DNA of 64,000 nt from Actinophytocola algeriensis (GCF_014203735.1 NZ_JACHJQ010000007.1:462538-526537); one strand, 5' to 3'; shown: positions 8,052-16,154, counted from the first letter of the stretch. Program-made: numbers and translations. Notes: generated from the letters alone by a model not told the origin.

Positions 8052-8525
8052 GTGGCGAGACCTGAACTGCTGGCTGAACTCGACGACACCATCCTCGTCG
8101 AGTTCAGCCACTTCACGCTCCAAGAGGTGCCCATGCTCCGCGTCGCCGACAGCGGGCAATCGACCGAAGGTCGACGGTCCGCACCTGGTCCGGGCGGGGT
8201 CGTGTTTCGAAGCCGCGCGTCTGACCACTACCCGTCGGTACGCATCGAACTTTGGACTGCGAGACCGGAGCCAGCCGGCGGTACCTGGGACACGACCGAG
8301 GAAGCCACAACCAACCTCGCTGGGGAAGTGCGGCTGAAGTCGATCGCCGCGTCGATGTCCGACAACGCAATCTCCCTGCCGCAGTCAGGCGAGTACGGCG
8401 TGATCGTGTACGTCCGTGATGATCCTCGAGTCGACGAGCTTGAGGAAGGGTCATTCGCGGAGACAGCCGAACGCTGGCTGGTGCAGCTGTGGCCTCGTGA
8501 GTCGAGCTCTACCGCAAACCGCTAA
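8052..8525 (+). CDS. Small cytosolic beta-sandwich protein, ComJ/Nin-like candidate nuclease inhibitor (copy 2)
   Basis: 157 residues from a GTG at 8052, no signal peptide. It shows the same strand order as the gene at 2093: DDTILVEFSHFTLQE, YPSVRIELWTARPEPAGGTWD, EVRLKSIAASM, SGEYGVIVYVRDD and a closing WLVQLWP. As the downstream partner of a secreted nuclease it is a candidate inhibitor or immunity protein. The first codons lie in a perfect 16-base inverted repeat (8071-8110), which could regulate its translation. A later ATG at 8133 would lose the first conserved strand, so the GTG is preferred. It ends 17 bases inside the convergent gene at 8509. Confidence 0.58.
   Translation: MARPELLAELDDTILVEFSHFTLQEVPMLRVADSGQSTEGRRSAPGPGGVVFRSRASDHYPSVRIELWTARPEPAGGTWDTTEEATTNLAGEVRLKSIAASMSDNAISLPQSGEYGVIVYVRDDPRVDELEEGSFAETAERWLVQLWPRESSSTANR
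8071..8110. repeat. Perfect 16-base inverted repeat at the start of the second inhibitor-like gene
   Basis: TGGCTGAACTCGACGA at 8071-8086 is exactly complementary to 8095-8110, with an eight-base loop (CACCATCC). The stem begins 19 bases after the GTG start. As RNA it would be a very stable hairpin near the translation start and just downstream of the nuclease stop. Confidence 0.8.
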
Positions 8526-8838
8526 CCGGCGAACGCCGCGCCCGTAACGACAGCCCGGCTGCTGCCAACAGCAGTACCGCCGCGACGGCGACACAGGCCG
8601 AGGCCCCGATCTGAGGCCAGGTTGGATCGGCCACCGGGCCGCACTTGGAAGGCGCGGCGGTCATCTCACATACATAGATGCCACCATCGCTCGAGACGGA
8701 CACTGCCTCGACTTTTGCCTCTGGTCGCTCGCTGAGCTCGCCGGCAAGCAGGAAACAAGCCGCGACGACAAGCAGCGCTAGCGCAGGCGCGACCAGCGTC
8801 GTACTCAAGCGGATGCCTGCTGCCCATCTGGGAGCCAT
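8509..8838 (-). CDS. Two-helix membrane protein, unknown function
   Basis: About 109 residues from the ATG at 8838. Two hydrophobic helices (LVAPALALLVVAACFLLAG and IGASACVAVAAVLLLAAAGLSL) flank a short external loop with two cysteines (YVCEMTAAPSKCGP). No family is recognised. It ends convergently inside the inhibitor-like gene on the other strand. An ATG at 8874 is also in frame but adds a non-membrane stretch. Confidence 0.55.
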   Translation of the reverse strand: MAPRWAAGIRLSTTLVAPALALLVVAACFLLAGELSERPEAKVEAVSVSSDGGIYVCEMTAAPSKCGPVADPTWPQIGASACVAVAAVLLLAAAGLSLRARRSPVSGLR

Positions 8839-8907
8839 GGGAACAGTATGCAAGACGCTAGAGGGAGAGGCCACGGACGAGGTGTAACCAGGCCGTGTGG
8901 CAGCTGG

Positions 8908-9795
8908 TCAGGTGACCTTCTCCCCCACACCAGCCCAGACCACCGCTTCGTTCGGAGAACCGAAGGAGACAGGTCGAGCCGTTGGGCCGGTCTCCTCGGG
9001 GTGCCACTCAGGCGTCCAGGTCCAGCCAGGTTCGACGAGCTGGAAGTCAGCAAGCAGTGCGGCGATCTCGCTACGTGTACGCCAGATGACGACGCTGCTG
9101 CTTGACTCGTCATACATGCGCTTCAGTTCGACCAGTCTGTCGCCCAGCTCGGCCGGCACGCCCTCATCGGTGATGTGCGAAATCGCCAAGTATGAGCCCT
9201 TGGGCAGCAGCTCACGGAACCGTGCAACCGCCTCCGGGCCGACGTCGGTGCCGTCAGCGTTCGGCTGGTGGACATGGAGCACCGCGATCAGCAACAGCGC
9301 GATCGGTTCGTTGGGGTCGAGCAGCTGAGTATCCATCGCCTTCTGCCACAGCTCGTCTGGACGCCGGAGGTCGGACTCGATCACGACGTGACGAGCGGCA
9401 TCGCCCTCGCGGGTGAGCAGCATGTTGGCATGGGCGACAGCGACCGGATCGTTGTCGACGTACACGACCCGCACATCCGGCACCCCGCCAGCTTCTTGCC
9501 TGGCTTCGTCAGCCACTTGATGGGTGTTGCCCGCGGTTGGCACACCGGCGCCGATATCGAGAAACTGCCGCACACCCCGCTTGGTCAGATATCGCACCAC
9601 CCGATTGAGCAGCTGCCGGTTAGCCAGCGCGATATCCCTCAGCAGGGGAAATTTTGACAGGACGCGATCCCCAAATTCTCGATCTATCGCCCAGTTGGCG
9701 GTACCTCCGAGATAATAGTCGTAGACCCGTGCGACGCTCGGTCGCTTCAAGTCAACCCCTTCAGGCGGAACCGGATCTGACGTTCTCTCGGGCAC
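8908..9795 (-). CDS. SAM-dependent methyltransferase, DUF574 (Methyltransf_19) family
   Basis: 295 residues, a full-length member of the actinobacterial DUF574 methyltransferase family. It opens with the hallmark RPSVARVYDYYLGGTANWAIDREFGDRVL, then the SAM site FLDIGAGVPTAGNTH and VVYVDNDPVAVAHA, and has SYLAISHITDEG and EPGWTWTPEWHPEE in the second half. The substrate is unknown; Streptomyces paralogues accompany WhiJ/BldB-type regulators. Here it is followed upstream on the same strand by an XRE/DUF5753 regulator and a DUF397 protein, giving the same association. Confidence 0.9.
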   Translation of the reverse strand: MPERTSDPVPPEGVDLKRPSVARVYDYYLGGTANWAIDREFGDRVLSKFPLLRDIALANRQLLNRVVRYLTKRGVRQFLDIGAGVPTAGNTHQVADEARQEAGGVPDVRVVYVDNDPVAVAHANMLLTREGDAARHVVIESDLRRPDELWQKAMDTQLLDPNEPIALLLIAVLHVHQPNADGTDVGPEAVARFRELLPKGSYLAISHITDEGVPAELGDRLVELKRMYDESSSSVVIWRTRSEIAALLADFQLVEPGWTWTPEWHPEETGPTARPVSFGSPNEAVVWAGVGEKVT

Positions 9796-9910
9796 AGACT
9801 GAGCCTCCCCGCTATCGCGTCCTCGGATTAATCATCGATGCTAGCGAACAGAGTCTGCAACAAGCAGCGCGGGCGGGGATGCCGTTGAGAAGTTGTGACC
9901 GGCCGTCCGG

Positions 9911-10771
9911 TTACCAGCTACGAGCCTCTTCGATGAGGTCGCGTAGAAACTTCCGTGTGTCGTCGACGCTGAGCGCCTGGGCGTAGGCCTTCTCCCAATA
10001 CTTGATGTGAGCACTCACCTGCTTGCGGCCGGTGTAGATCCGGCCTTCGCCCTCCCCGTACTCGTGGTACAGCTGGTCGTTCGTCGGGTCGTCGAAGCGC
10101 AGAACGGTCAAATCGTGCGGGATGTACGGGAGGTTGGCTTCCCAGGGCAACACGTGCACGAACAAGCGCTTGCGGTAGGTGTCCATCATCCTGAGCAGGT
10201 GCTCGATCTGATCAACTGCCAGCCGAGCCGTCCGTCCACCAGGCATGCGGTAGAACGATGACACGCTAAAGACGACCCGATACCGCGGCGGCCGCGGGAT
10301 CGTGAACAGCTCCTCGCGCTCAAGCCTACTTTCGGTGATCGAGTTGACGTCGTAGAGCTGGTCAGTGAGTTGGTACTGCTCCAGCATGTACATCTCGGAC
10401 TGCAGCAAGTTGGGGATGCGCTCTGAGTAGAAGGCCAACACTTCGACCGCTTCACGTTCCAACGCGAGAAGCTTGAGGTACTCGCGGTTGGCCGCAGCGC
10501 CGGCCGATGGCCCAGCCATCGACTGCGCCGCTAGCAGCCGTATCCGCTCCTCCTGCGCCTTCGACGGAGCGTAGAGGCGGAGCAGGTCGTTCAGGTCCTG
10601 GACACTGACCACGACCGTGTCGATTTCGATCTTGTTGATCTTTGATTGCGTACAACCCAGCGCCGCTGCGACGCGTTGCTGAGTCATGTTCGCCCCCTCG
10701 CGCGCCTTCTCCAACTCGATCCCCAGCTGCAGTCGGCGCTTAGTGGCGTCATGTGCCACCCGCTGTACCAC
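9911..10771 (-). CDS. XRE-family regulator with DUF5753 (Scr1/WhiJ-type)
   Basis: 286 residues. Residues about 10-65 are an XRE helix-turn-helix (LGIELEKAREGANMTQQRVA, then QSKINKIEIDTVVVSVQDL). The remainder is the DUF5753 domain, with LLALEREAVEVLAFYSERIP, LLQSEMYMLEQYQL and a late DDPTNDQLYHEYGEG. Such proteins are paired with small DUF397 proteins in a toxin-antitoxin-like or developmental regulatory module. The partner lies 130 bases upstream. The start is the first in-frame initiation codon after the divergent AT-rich spacer. Confidence 0.88.
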   Translation of the reverse strand: MVQRVAHDATKRRLQLGIELEKAREGANMTQQRVAAALGCTQSKINKIEIDTVVVSVQDLNDLLRLYAPSKAQEERIRLLAAQSMAGPSAGAAANREYLKLLALEREAVEVLAFYSERIPNLLQSEMYMLEQYQLTDQLYDVNSITESRLEREELFTIPRPPRYRVVFSVSSFYRMPGGRTARLAVDQIEHLLRMMDTYRKRLFVHVLPWEANLPYIPHDLTVLRFDDPTNDQLYHEYGEGEGRIYTGRKQVSAHIKYWEKAYAQALSVDDTRKFLRDLIEEARSW

Positions 10772-10903
10772 CCCATCACTCGCAGGAACTCTCGTGCCCC
10801 TCGAGAGTCATCGATATATGACCGCTTTCGCTAGCCAATCAGCCGATCGTGCTGCACCGTCCTCCATCCGGGTGCGGACGGCCGACGGCGACAGTGTCAG
10901 AGT

Positions 10904-11113
10904 TTAGCGCACAGCACGGACCAAGAACTCGTTCCACTGGCGACGATCGAACGTCAGGATTCCGCCCGTCAAATTTTTTGAGTCTCGCACCCCAACTGCG
11001 GTGCGACCCAGCCACAGCTCCACACAGTTGTTGTTCGGCGTGCTGCGGCTCGCACGCACCCAGCGGTCGCCTTTCGCGGCGGCCCTCCTCTTGATAATGA
11101 TCATGTGCTTCAT
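10904..11113 (-). CDS. DUF397 small protein, BldB/Scr2-like partner
   Basis: About 69 residues from the ATG at 11113. The DUF397 core is clear: DRWVRASRSTPNNNCVELW, then GVRDSKN and a final FDRRQWNEFLVRAV. The family includes BldB-like and Scr2-like partners of XRE/DUF5753 regulators such as the next gene downstream. GGGGAGG lies 11 bases before the ATG. The open frame extends to 11323, but those extra residues are basic and unlike DUF397 proteins. Confidence 0.85.
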   Translation of the reverse strand: MKHMIIIKRRAAAKGDRWVRASRSTPNNNCVELWLGRTAVGVRDSKNLTGGILTFDRRQWNEFLVRAVR

Positions 11114-11700
11114 GATCGAATCAACCTCCCCAGGATGCACGGCCCCGATTAATCGCGTGTGCCGATTATTCCTCCACCGCTCCCAACGTAGATCACTCTG
11201 GAAGCATCCGCGCAGGTAGAGGCCGCCTTGTGGCCACGCCTGAATCGAATCGATACCCAAGGTCAACTCGGCCCATCGCCGACGACTAATCGGCGGTTGG
11301 GCCGCTCGGTGGCCTCGCGCCACCGGAATGGCCTAGCGACCACAGGGAACGCATACAGTCAGTCGCAGACCTCCGACCGAGGATTCCCGGAAAGAGTGGT
11401 CACGCCGGGACGACTCTGCTCGAAAGTGCAGACTAATCGAGTTCGATGCACGTGCAATTGGCCCCGCCGATCACAACCGACCGTTCGTCGTAAAACAGCC
11501 GCCGTTCGGCGCAGACAACCAGCGGGTTTGGCCACGACGGGTCGCCATGTGCAAACTAGTGATCGAGCCAGCACGTCGCGCCATTCGTCGCCTCTGCACG
11601 CCACGCAGGGAATCCCAACACCCCATATGGCGCGGCTCCCTGTCATCAGCAGGGAGCCGGCTCAGCTGAACCACTCAAACGTCCAAATTTGGAGCCCAGC
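11114..11700. other. Region without a supported gene
   Basis: Nearly 600 bases with open frames on both strands (for example 11228-11713 plus and 11359-11646 minus), but none has a recognisable domain, a regular hydrophobic pattern or a good start signal. The part next to 11113 must hold the promoter of the DUF397/regulator pair. The rest looks like remnant accessory DNA. Confidence 0.4.
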
Positions 11701-12147
11701 GTGTCGACTATAGATGGCACCTCGCCGACTAATCCAGCCGAAGTGCCAGGCGGGTCACCCCAACGGGTGCCCCGAATCACCCTCGTTATCCACGGTTCGC
11801 CTGTCGGACAGCGTCCGCCAGGGACCTCCCCGGCGCGGCCCTCACCAGTTCCCGCACCCACTGCGGAAGCTGGTCGGTCTGGATGTCAGCGGCACGGCGG
11901 TCGACACGAACTTGTCGACCCGACCTGGTTCGGTCGGCTTGAGCGTCTGTTGCACTCGTGGCCGATCACATTGCGCCTGGTGCTGCTGGTGGCCGTCGTA
12001 CTGACGGGCACCGCCGCAGTCGCGGCGACCCTCGGCCTTGGCGGCCAACTGCTGCTGGCCGCACTCAGCCTTCGCGCCCGCGGGGACCACCGTCGTCGGT
12101 TGGCTGCGCTGCGCGACTTGACGACAACAGCGGAAGCCAACAGGTAG
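11701..12147 (+). CDS. Small single-span membrane protein, unknown function
   Basis: About 148 residues. The first half is Pro/Ser/Gly-rich and probably disordered. A hydrophobic stretch in the second half (LLHSWPITLRLVLLVAVVLTGTAAVAATLGLGGQLLLAALSL, one long or two short helices) is followed by a basic Arg-rich tail. GTG at 11701 with GGAG at 11690-11693 seems the best start; TTG at 11689 is also possible. Function is unknown. It is convergent with the HTH-membrane protein and separated from it by a perfect palindrome. Confidence 0.45.
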   Translation: MSTIDGTSPTNPAEVPGGSPQRVPRITLVIHGSPVGQRPPGTSPARPSPVPAPTAEAGRSGCQRHGGRHELVDPTWFGRLERLLHSWPITLRLVLLVAVVLTGTAAVAATLGLGGQLLLAALSLRARGDHRRRLAALRDLTTTAEANR

Positions 12148-12154
12148 CCGACGA

Positions 12155-12207
12155 GCATGCGTTGCAGCTCCAGCCTCCCCTAGCGGCGCTGGAGCTGCAA
12201 CGCATGC
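12155..12207. terminator. Perfect 20-base palindrome, probable bidirectional terminator
   Basis: GCATGCGTTGCAGCTCCAGC at 12155-12174 is exactly repeated in inverse orientation at 12188-12207, with a 13-base loop. It lies between two convergent genes (ends at 12147 and 12267), where a shared hairpin terminator is expected. There is no T-run on either side. Confidence 0.7.
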
Positions 12208-12266
12208 CGATCGACGTGCGACAGCGTGCGAAGCTGATCACCACGTGCTCAGAACGAAGAACGTCT

Positions 12267-13055
12267 CTAACACTGAGGAAGGGCAAGTCCGCCGCGGTAG
12301 CTCTCCTCGATGTACACCTCGGAGATGTAGCCGCGGCGTCCATCGCGCCACTCGATGCCGTACCAGATGTCTGAGGCAACAAGGCCTGGGTTCTGCTTGA
12401 TGCCATCCGACTCGAGGTCGGCGTTGGTCAGCCACTCCCCCTCGGTCTGGCAGTAGGCGGTGAGCTTCGCACCGGAGTAGACATCAGTGCCGCCGAGCTT
12501 GCAGCCAGTGTTGGCGCAGCGGGAGACGGTGCGGCTCGACAGGTACGACGGACTGTCGTCTTCGTCGAGTGCCGTCGGCCCGATAGCGACCTTGTTCTGC
12601 ACGACGATGTCCCTGCTCCCAACTGGTGGGTTGGCAGCTCTACCATCTACGCCCTCTGGCACATCTGAGTTCTGTGCGACGAGCAGGCCGATGACCACCC
12701 CTGCCACAACGCCGACGGCAACGATTGCCCCGATCAGCCAGTGCCGCTTCGACGAGGTCGGTTCAGGTTCCCCCGCGGCAGCAGACTCCTTCGAGGCGAT
12801 CCGGTCACGGCGTTCTACCCACGCATCAACCTCCTGGGCACCGAGGTCCATCGCCTGCAGGACATCACGCACGAGATCTCTGTTGGGAAGGCCGTGGCCT
12901 TTGCGAGCACTGTCGATGGTCGTCTTACCCCAGCCGGACAGCTCCGCGGCCCGACGGAGTGACATACCCCGGGCCTTGAACACGGCGTCGAACTCCCGGC
13001 AGAACCTGTCGAGCGATTCCTCGCTGGCGTCATCGCCTCGTGAGGTCGTGGTCAC
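12267..13055 (-). CDS. Membrane-anchored HTH protein with extracellular SH3-like domain
   Basis: About 262 residues from a GTG at 13055. The N-terminal part is an XRE-like helix-turn-helix (FDAVFKARGMSLRRAAELSG, TTIDSARKGHGLPNRDLV), followed by one membrane helix (WLIGAIVAVGVVAGVVIGLLVA) and an external domain ending in a bacterial SH3-like segment (LTAYCQTEGEWLTNADLESD, WYGIEWRDGRRGYISEVYIE). Four cysteines in the external part may form disulphides. The layout resembles RodZ-like or anti-sigma-type proteins that couple a cytoplasmic HTH to a wall-facing sensor. It is divergent from a secreted M23-like protein. The start is uncertain; the frame is open to a GTG at 13157. Confidence 0.7.
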   Translation of the reverse strand: MTTTSRGDDASEESLDRFCREFDAVFKARGMSLRRAAELSGWGKTTIDSARKGHGLPNRDLVRDVLQAMDLGAQEVDAWVERRDRIASKESAAAGEPEPTSSKRHWLIGAIVAVGVVAGVVIGLLVAQNSDVPEGVDGRAANPPVGSRDIVVQNKVAIGPTALDEDDSPSYLSSRTVSRCANTGCKLGGTDVYSGAKLTAYCQTEGEWLTNADLESDGIKQNPGLVASDIWYGIEWRDGRRGYISEVYIEESYRGGLALPQC

Positions 13056-13126
13056 GGCCACAGCATGACGCCAGGGCCGAACAGCGCCAAGCAGATGTGA
13101 CGAGTCGTCACGGCCTGGGTCCGAGT

Positions 13127-13147
13127 TGTCCGGGACATGTCCGGGAC
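13127..13147. promoter_or_regulatory. Direct repeat, candidate operator
   Basis: TGTCCGGGAC occurs at 13127-13136 and again at 13138-13147, an 11-base period that would place both copies on one face of the helix. It lies between the divergent HTH-membrane gene and the secreted M23-like gene. A regulatory role is a guess from position and spacing. Confidence 0.35.
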
Positions 13148-13257
13148 GGCCGGACACCCCATGAGCAGGCCAAACCCTGCAGATTGAAGGTCATCGCCGC
13201 GCTCCACCAACGGCGAGCTGTTGATGACAGAAACTGGTCAATCTGAAGGGTTCCGCT

Positions 13258-13914
13258 ATGTCTCAGCGAACTGCACACCGACGACGCGAATGGGTCGGCT
13301 TGCGCGGCACTGGATTGCTCGCCATTACGTTCCTGCTGGCGATGCTCGGCTTCACCTCGACCGCAGCGGCTGCCGAGCCGGCAGTGTGGGTTGGCTCGCC
13401 ACTGGCGGCGACCTGGCCCACGGGCTCGTCGTTGCCGAGCCAGCACCACATTCCCTACAACGGCGACTGGTCAGCCGACCTGCAGTCCGTCCGCGTTGGT
13501 GCCCCGGTTGTGCTGTACGCCGCACCGCAGAACGGCTCGACGTCGGTTAGCGCCCGGGTCGAGATCGTGCGCCCGGCCTGCGCCTCCGGCGTCATCGCCG
13601 ATGGCGGCTACCGCGTCACCGTCGGGCTGTTCACCGGTGGCACCAAGATCGGTTCCGCCACCTACGCCCACATCAACCCGTCGGTGAGCCAGGGCGCGAC
13701 CATCCCGCGCTGGAACACCCAGCTGGGCGTGGTCGGCAACTACCGATCGAGCTCGTGCTGGACCGGCCCGCACGTGCACGTCGAGCTGTACTCCCAGCAC
13801 AACTACGCCTGCTACAACCGCGGCTGGGCACCGGGGCAGGCTATGTCGCCGACGAACTTCATCGGGTTCACCGGTGGTGCGTTCGCCTCGGGACAGCGGG
13901 CGGCTTGTCCGTGA
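13258..13914 (+). CDS. Secreted M23 (LytM/lysostaphin-like) peptidase-domain protein
   Basis: 218 residues with a signal peptide (GTGLLAITFLLAMLGFTSTAAAA). The mature part has the M23 layout: HHIPYNGDWSADL, with a His and an Asp in the metal-binding positions, GYRVTVGL and SATYAHINPSVSQGATI in the middle, and the HxH motif in GPHVHVELYSQHN. M23 enzymes are zinc endopeptidases that cut peptidoglycan cross-bridges. The first motif (HxxxxGD) is shorter than the classical HxxxD context, so activity is likely but not certain. It has four cysteines. It is divergent from the HTH-membrane-SH3 protein. Confidence 0.75.
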   Translation: MSQRTAHRRREWVGLRGTGLLAITFLLAMLGFTSTAAAAEPAVWVGSPLAATWPTGSSLPSQHHIPYNGDWSADLQSVRVGAPVVLYAAPQNGSTSVSARVEIVRPACASGVIADGGYRVTVGLFTGGTKIGSATYAHINPSVSQGATIPRWNTQLGVVGNYRSSSCWTGPHVHVELYSQHNYACYNRGWAPGQAMSPTNFIGFTGGAFASGQRAACP

Positions 13915-13952
13915 TGTAGCCGTGGGAACGTGCAGAAGTTAGAAGTCGCGGA

Positions 13953-14000
13953 CATCCACCGGAGGCACGGGCTGTACACGCCTAGCGCCCCCGGTGGATG
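13953..14000. terminator. Hairpin downstream of the M23-like gene
   Basis: CATCCACCGG at 13953-13962 pairs with CCGGTGGATG at 13991-14000 around a 28-base loop, 38 bases after the stop. The long loop and lack of a T-run make it a weak terminator candidate. Confidence 0.35.
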
Positions 14001-14003
14001 CGC

Positions 14004-14288
14004 TCAGCCAGCGCTCAACCCATCAAGGTTTCGACGGATCAACGGGTTGAGCTGCTGCGGTACCACTCGAGTCAGGACGACGAACGTCAGCATGGTCGCC
14101 ACTGCCACCGCGGCCACCACAGCAATACAGATCGTTGCGACGGGCAGCACCACCAACAGGCTGACCACCCAGCAGCGGCCAAGCAGTCGCTCCGCGTGGC
14201 TACGCCAGCCTCGGTAGGCCTGTCTCGATGGCAACGCATGCCATCGACGTTGTAAGGTCAACGGGTTGCATCCTTTCCTGTCATTCAC
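14004..14288 (-). CDS. Small membrane protein, unknown function
   Basis: 94 residues with a basic N-terminal third and a hydrophobic stretch (WVVSLLVVLPVATICIAVVAAVAVATMLTFVVL) long enough for one kinked or two short helices. The Lys/Arg-rich start and the strong hydrophobic run argue for a real gene; no family is recognised and no clear ribosome binding site is seen. Confidence 0.4.
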   Translation of the reverse strand: MNDRKGCNPLTLQRRWHALPSRQAYRGWRSHAERLLGRCWVVSLLVVLPVATICIAVVAAVAVATMLTFVVLTRVVPQQLNPLIRRNLDGLSAG

Positions 14289-14310
14289 GTGTCAGATGGG
14301 TACAACAACT

Positions 14311-14347
14311 GCGCGGCCTCTCGCCCCAACGGGAGGTCGCGCCTTTC
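14311..14347 (+). terminator. Rho-independent terminator
   Basis: GCGCGGCCTCTCG at 14311-14323 pairs (two G-U wobbles) with CGGGAGGTCGCGC around a short loop and is followed by CTTTCT. This is the most convincing intrinsic terminator in the island and would stop plus-strand transcription from the M23-like gene region. Confidence 0.6.
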
Positions 14348-15025
14348 TATGCCCGGGGTATTACCCGTGCTTCTGGCTGCCAGCTGACGGCGGCGTCGAT
14401 GTGTGGCGACACTCCTGATCGGCTAGCCGCTCCAGCCTACGACACGTCGCAAACGGCACGTTGCACCGACTCATCGTCCGCTGAGCAGGGCAACCGCGGT
14501 TTACAAGATCACTTTCTGCCGCCTGGCGGCTATGCTGACCTGCACACTCACCCATTCGTGTGTCACTCAATAGTCTTTGCAGATTTAGATGCAAGTCGCT
14601 CGAAAAGCCCGGGTTGTGTCGAAAAGCAGGCGCCATCTTCATGCAGACTGCAACGCAACTCGCACGCAGATCGCGCCATTCGCCGCAGGATCAGCCGAGT
14701 TGTGACCACAGCGGTTCCACACGTAGTCCTACTGCGCAGAGATACGATGCACCGTGCACAACGGCTACCAGTGCACCTTGACCACGAACATGTGAAAGCT
14801 CCTCCTCCCGAGGCTGATGCGAGCACTCGTCATCAACAGCGGCAGCGAACATCACCCGATCGGGCCGCGATCATGCCCGGGAGGTGCAACGGCTGGAGTC
14901 ATCCGCCGAGGCGTTCATGGTCAATTCTCAAGCCGACTTTGACAGGTCAGCGACGCTCTCGTCGCATCGAGTCGACACCAGTTGAGACAGAGCGGCACAA
15001 CCGCTTGGGCTGACTCCGCTGCGGA
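14348..15025. other. Region without a supported gene
   Basis: About 680 bases after the terminator. A plus-strand frame spans much of it (14228-15013), but its translation is rich in Arg, Ser and His with no domain, membrane segment or start signal, and I do not accept it. No repeats or RNA genes were recognised. Confidence 0.4.
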
Positions 15026-16132
15026 CTAGCTGGTTAAGGCCTCTAACTCGTTGTCGAGCACCCACACGAACGCCACCCCTGACCGCGGGAAGATCCAGCC
15101 GTCGAACGCGATGTCCACCGTCTTGGCAGAGGTGGCAGCGGGTGCCTGCTCAACACGGGCTTGTTCCGTGCCGGCGAAGTAGTCGAGCGTGTTGATGCGC
15201 CGGATGCCTGCACCCGCGTAGTCGAGCCGAACACGAAGACCCTTGGTCGGACGTGGCAGGTCGAGGTACAGCAGATGGCTGTGACGCTGCGCCAGGACAC
15301 GGTAGGTGTACCTGACCGCCACTTCTCGAGCGTCATTGACGCTGCCGAGGCTGACCGAGTAGACCTGCCCGCTCTTGCGAGTGTCACGACGGATCCGCCG
15401 CGGCTTGCCATCCACAGTGAGCTGGAGCAGCTCGAAGACGTCCTTGCTGCCGGGATCGATCCCGCTGGATCGGTCGAAGTGCCAGACCGATGTGATGGTC
15501 GGGTCGCGCAGCATCTCGCGGTACTCGGCCGACTCGGACACGCACGCGAACCGCATGGTGCTGCTTGCCGGTACGACGCGGTACTCCCAGCGGATGGTGG
15601 CCACGAACATGGAGCCGCGGCCAACGGCCGGCCCCTGCTCCCAAGGCGCAAGCGAGACCGAGGCGTCGACGTCGCGCCAGCGCTCGGGTGCTCCGATCAC
15701 CTGGTCACGGAGGTCGGCGTAAGCATCGCGCGCCAGCAGCTCATCACCAAGACGCAGACCGAGCGCGTTGGTCGCGATCCGGTCGAGGTTCTCGGGCGAG
15801 GCGACGTCTTTCAACGTGCTGGGGTTAAAGGCGAGGCTGTCGAGGACAGCGTCGCGGATGGACGGGGCTTCCTCACGGATGACGGTACGGAACCGCTCGG
15901 CCGCGATTGCCTCGGACTCCTTGCGCGCGTAGTACTCGAAGATGACAGCGATGACGCCTGCGCTCAGCAGGGTTGTGCCGAGTTCGCTGATCGGCCAGCT
16001 GAGCAACCAGCTCCAGGCAGGATCGGTCGCGACGTACTTGGCGACAAAGAGCAGACCAACACCAACGACAGCAGTCACCAGCCCGGCGAGACGGAGTTTG
16101 GTCTTGTACAGCTGGTGAAGCAGGTGGGACAT
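15026..16132 (-). CDS. Two-helix membrane protein with large cytoplasmic domain, unknown function
   Basis: 368 residues. Two membrane helices at about residues 14-34 (LAGLVTAVVGVGLLFVAKYVA) and 50-68 (GTTLLSAGVIAVIFEYYA) are followed by a 300-residue soluble region: a helical part (ERFRTVIREEAPSIRDAVLDSL) and a C-terminal beta part (REVAVRYTYRVLAQRHSHLLYLDL, then GLRVRLDYAGAG). The layout of two helices followed by a sensor-like soluble domain occurs in several accessory and defence-associated membrane proteins, but I do not recognise this family. It stands alone; the dyad ATTCAA-N6-TTGAAT lies upstream. Confidence 0.6.
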   Translation of the reverse strand: MSHLLHQLYKTKLRLAGLVTAVVGVGLLFVAKYVATDPAWSWLLSWPISELGTTLLSAGVIAVIFEYYARKESEAIAAERFRTVIREEAPSIRDAVLDSLAFNPSTLKDVASPENLDRIATNALGLRLGDELLARDAYADLRDQVIGAPERWRDVDASVSLAPWEQGPAVGRGSMFVATIRWEYRVVPASSTMRFACVSESAEYREMLRDPTITSVWHFDRSSGIDPGSKDVFELLQLTVDGKPRRIRRDTRKSGQVYSVSLGSVNDAREVAVRYTYRVLAQRHSHLLYLDLPRPTKGLRVRLDYAGAGIRRINTLDYFAGTEQARVEQAPAATSAKTVDIAFDGWIFPRSGVAFVWVLDNELEALTS

Positions 16133-16154
16133 TTCATGATCGAGTATAGCAGCA

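Noticed and set aside
11228..11713. Overlapping open frames in the 11.1-11.7 kb gap
   Set aside because: The translations are irregular and rich in Arg, Ser and Thr with no domain. Frames on both strands look equally poor.
14228..15013. Open plus-strand frame of 261 codons in an otherwise empty region
   Set aside because: There is no ribosome binding site, domain or hydrophobic pattern, and it runs across an intrinsic terminator hairpin.
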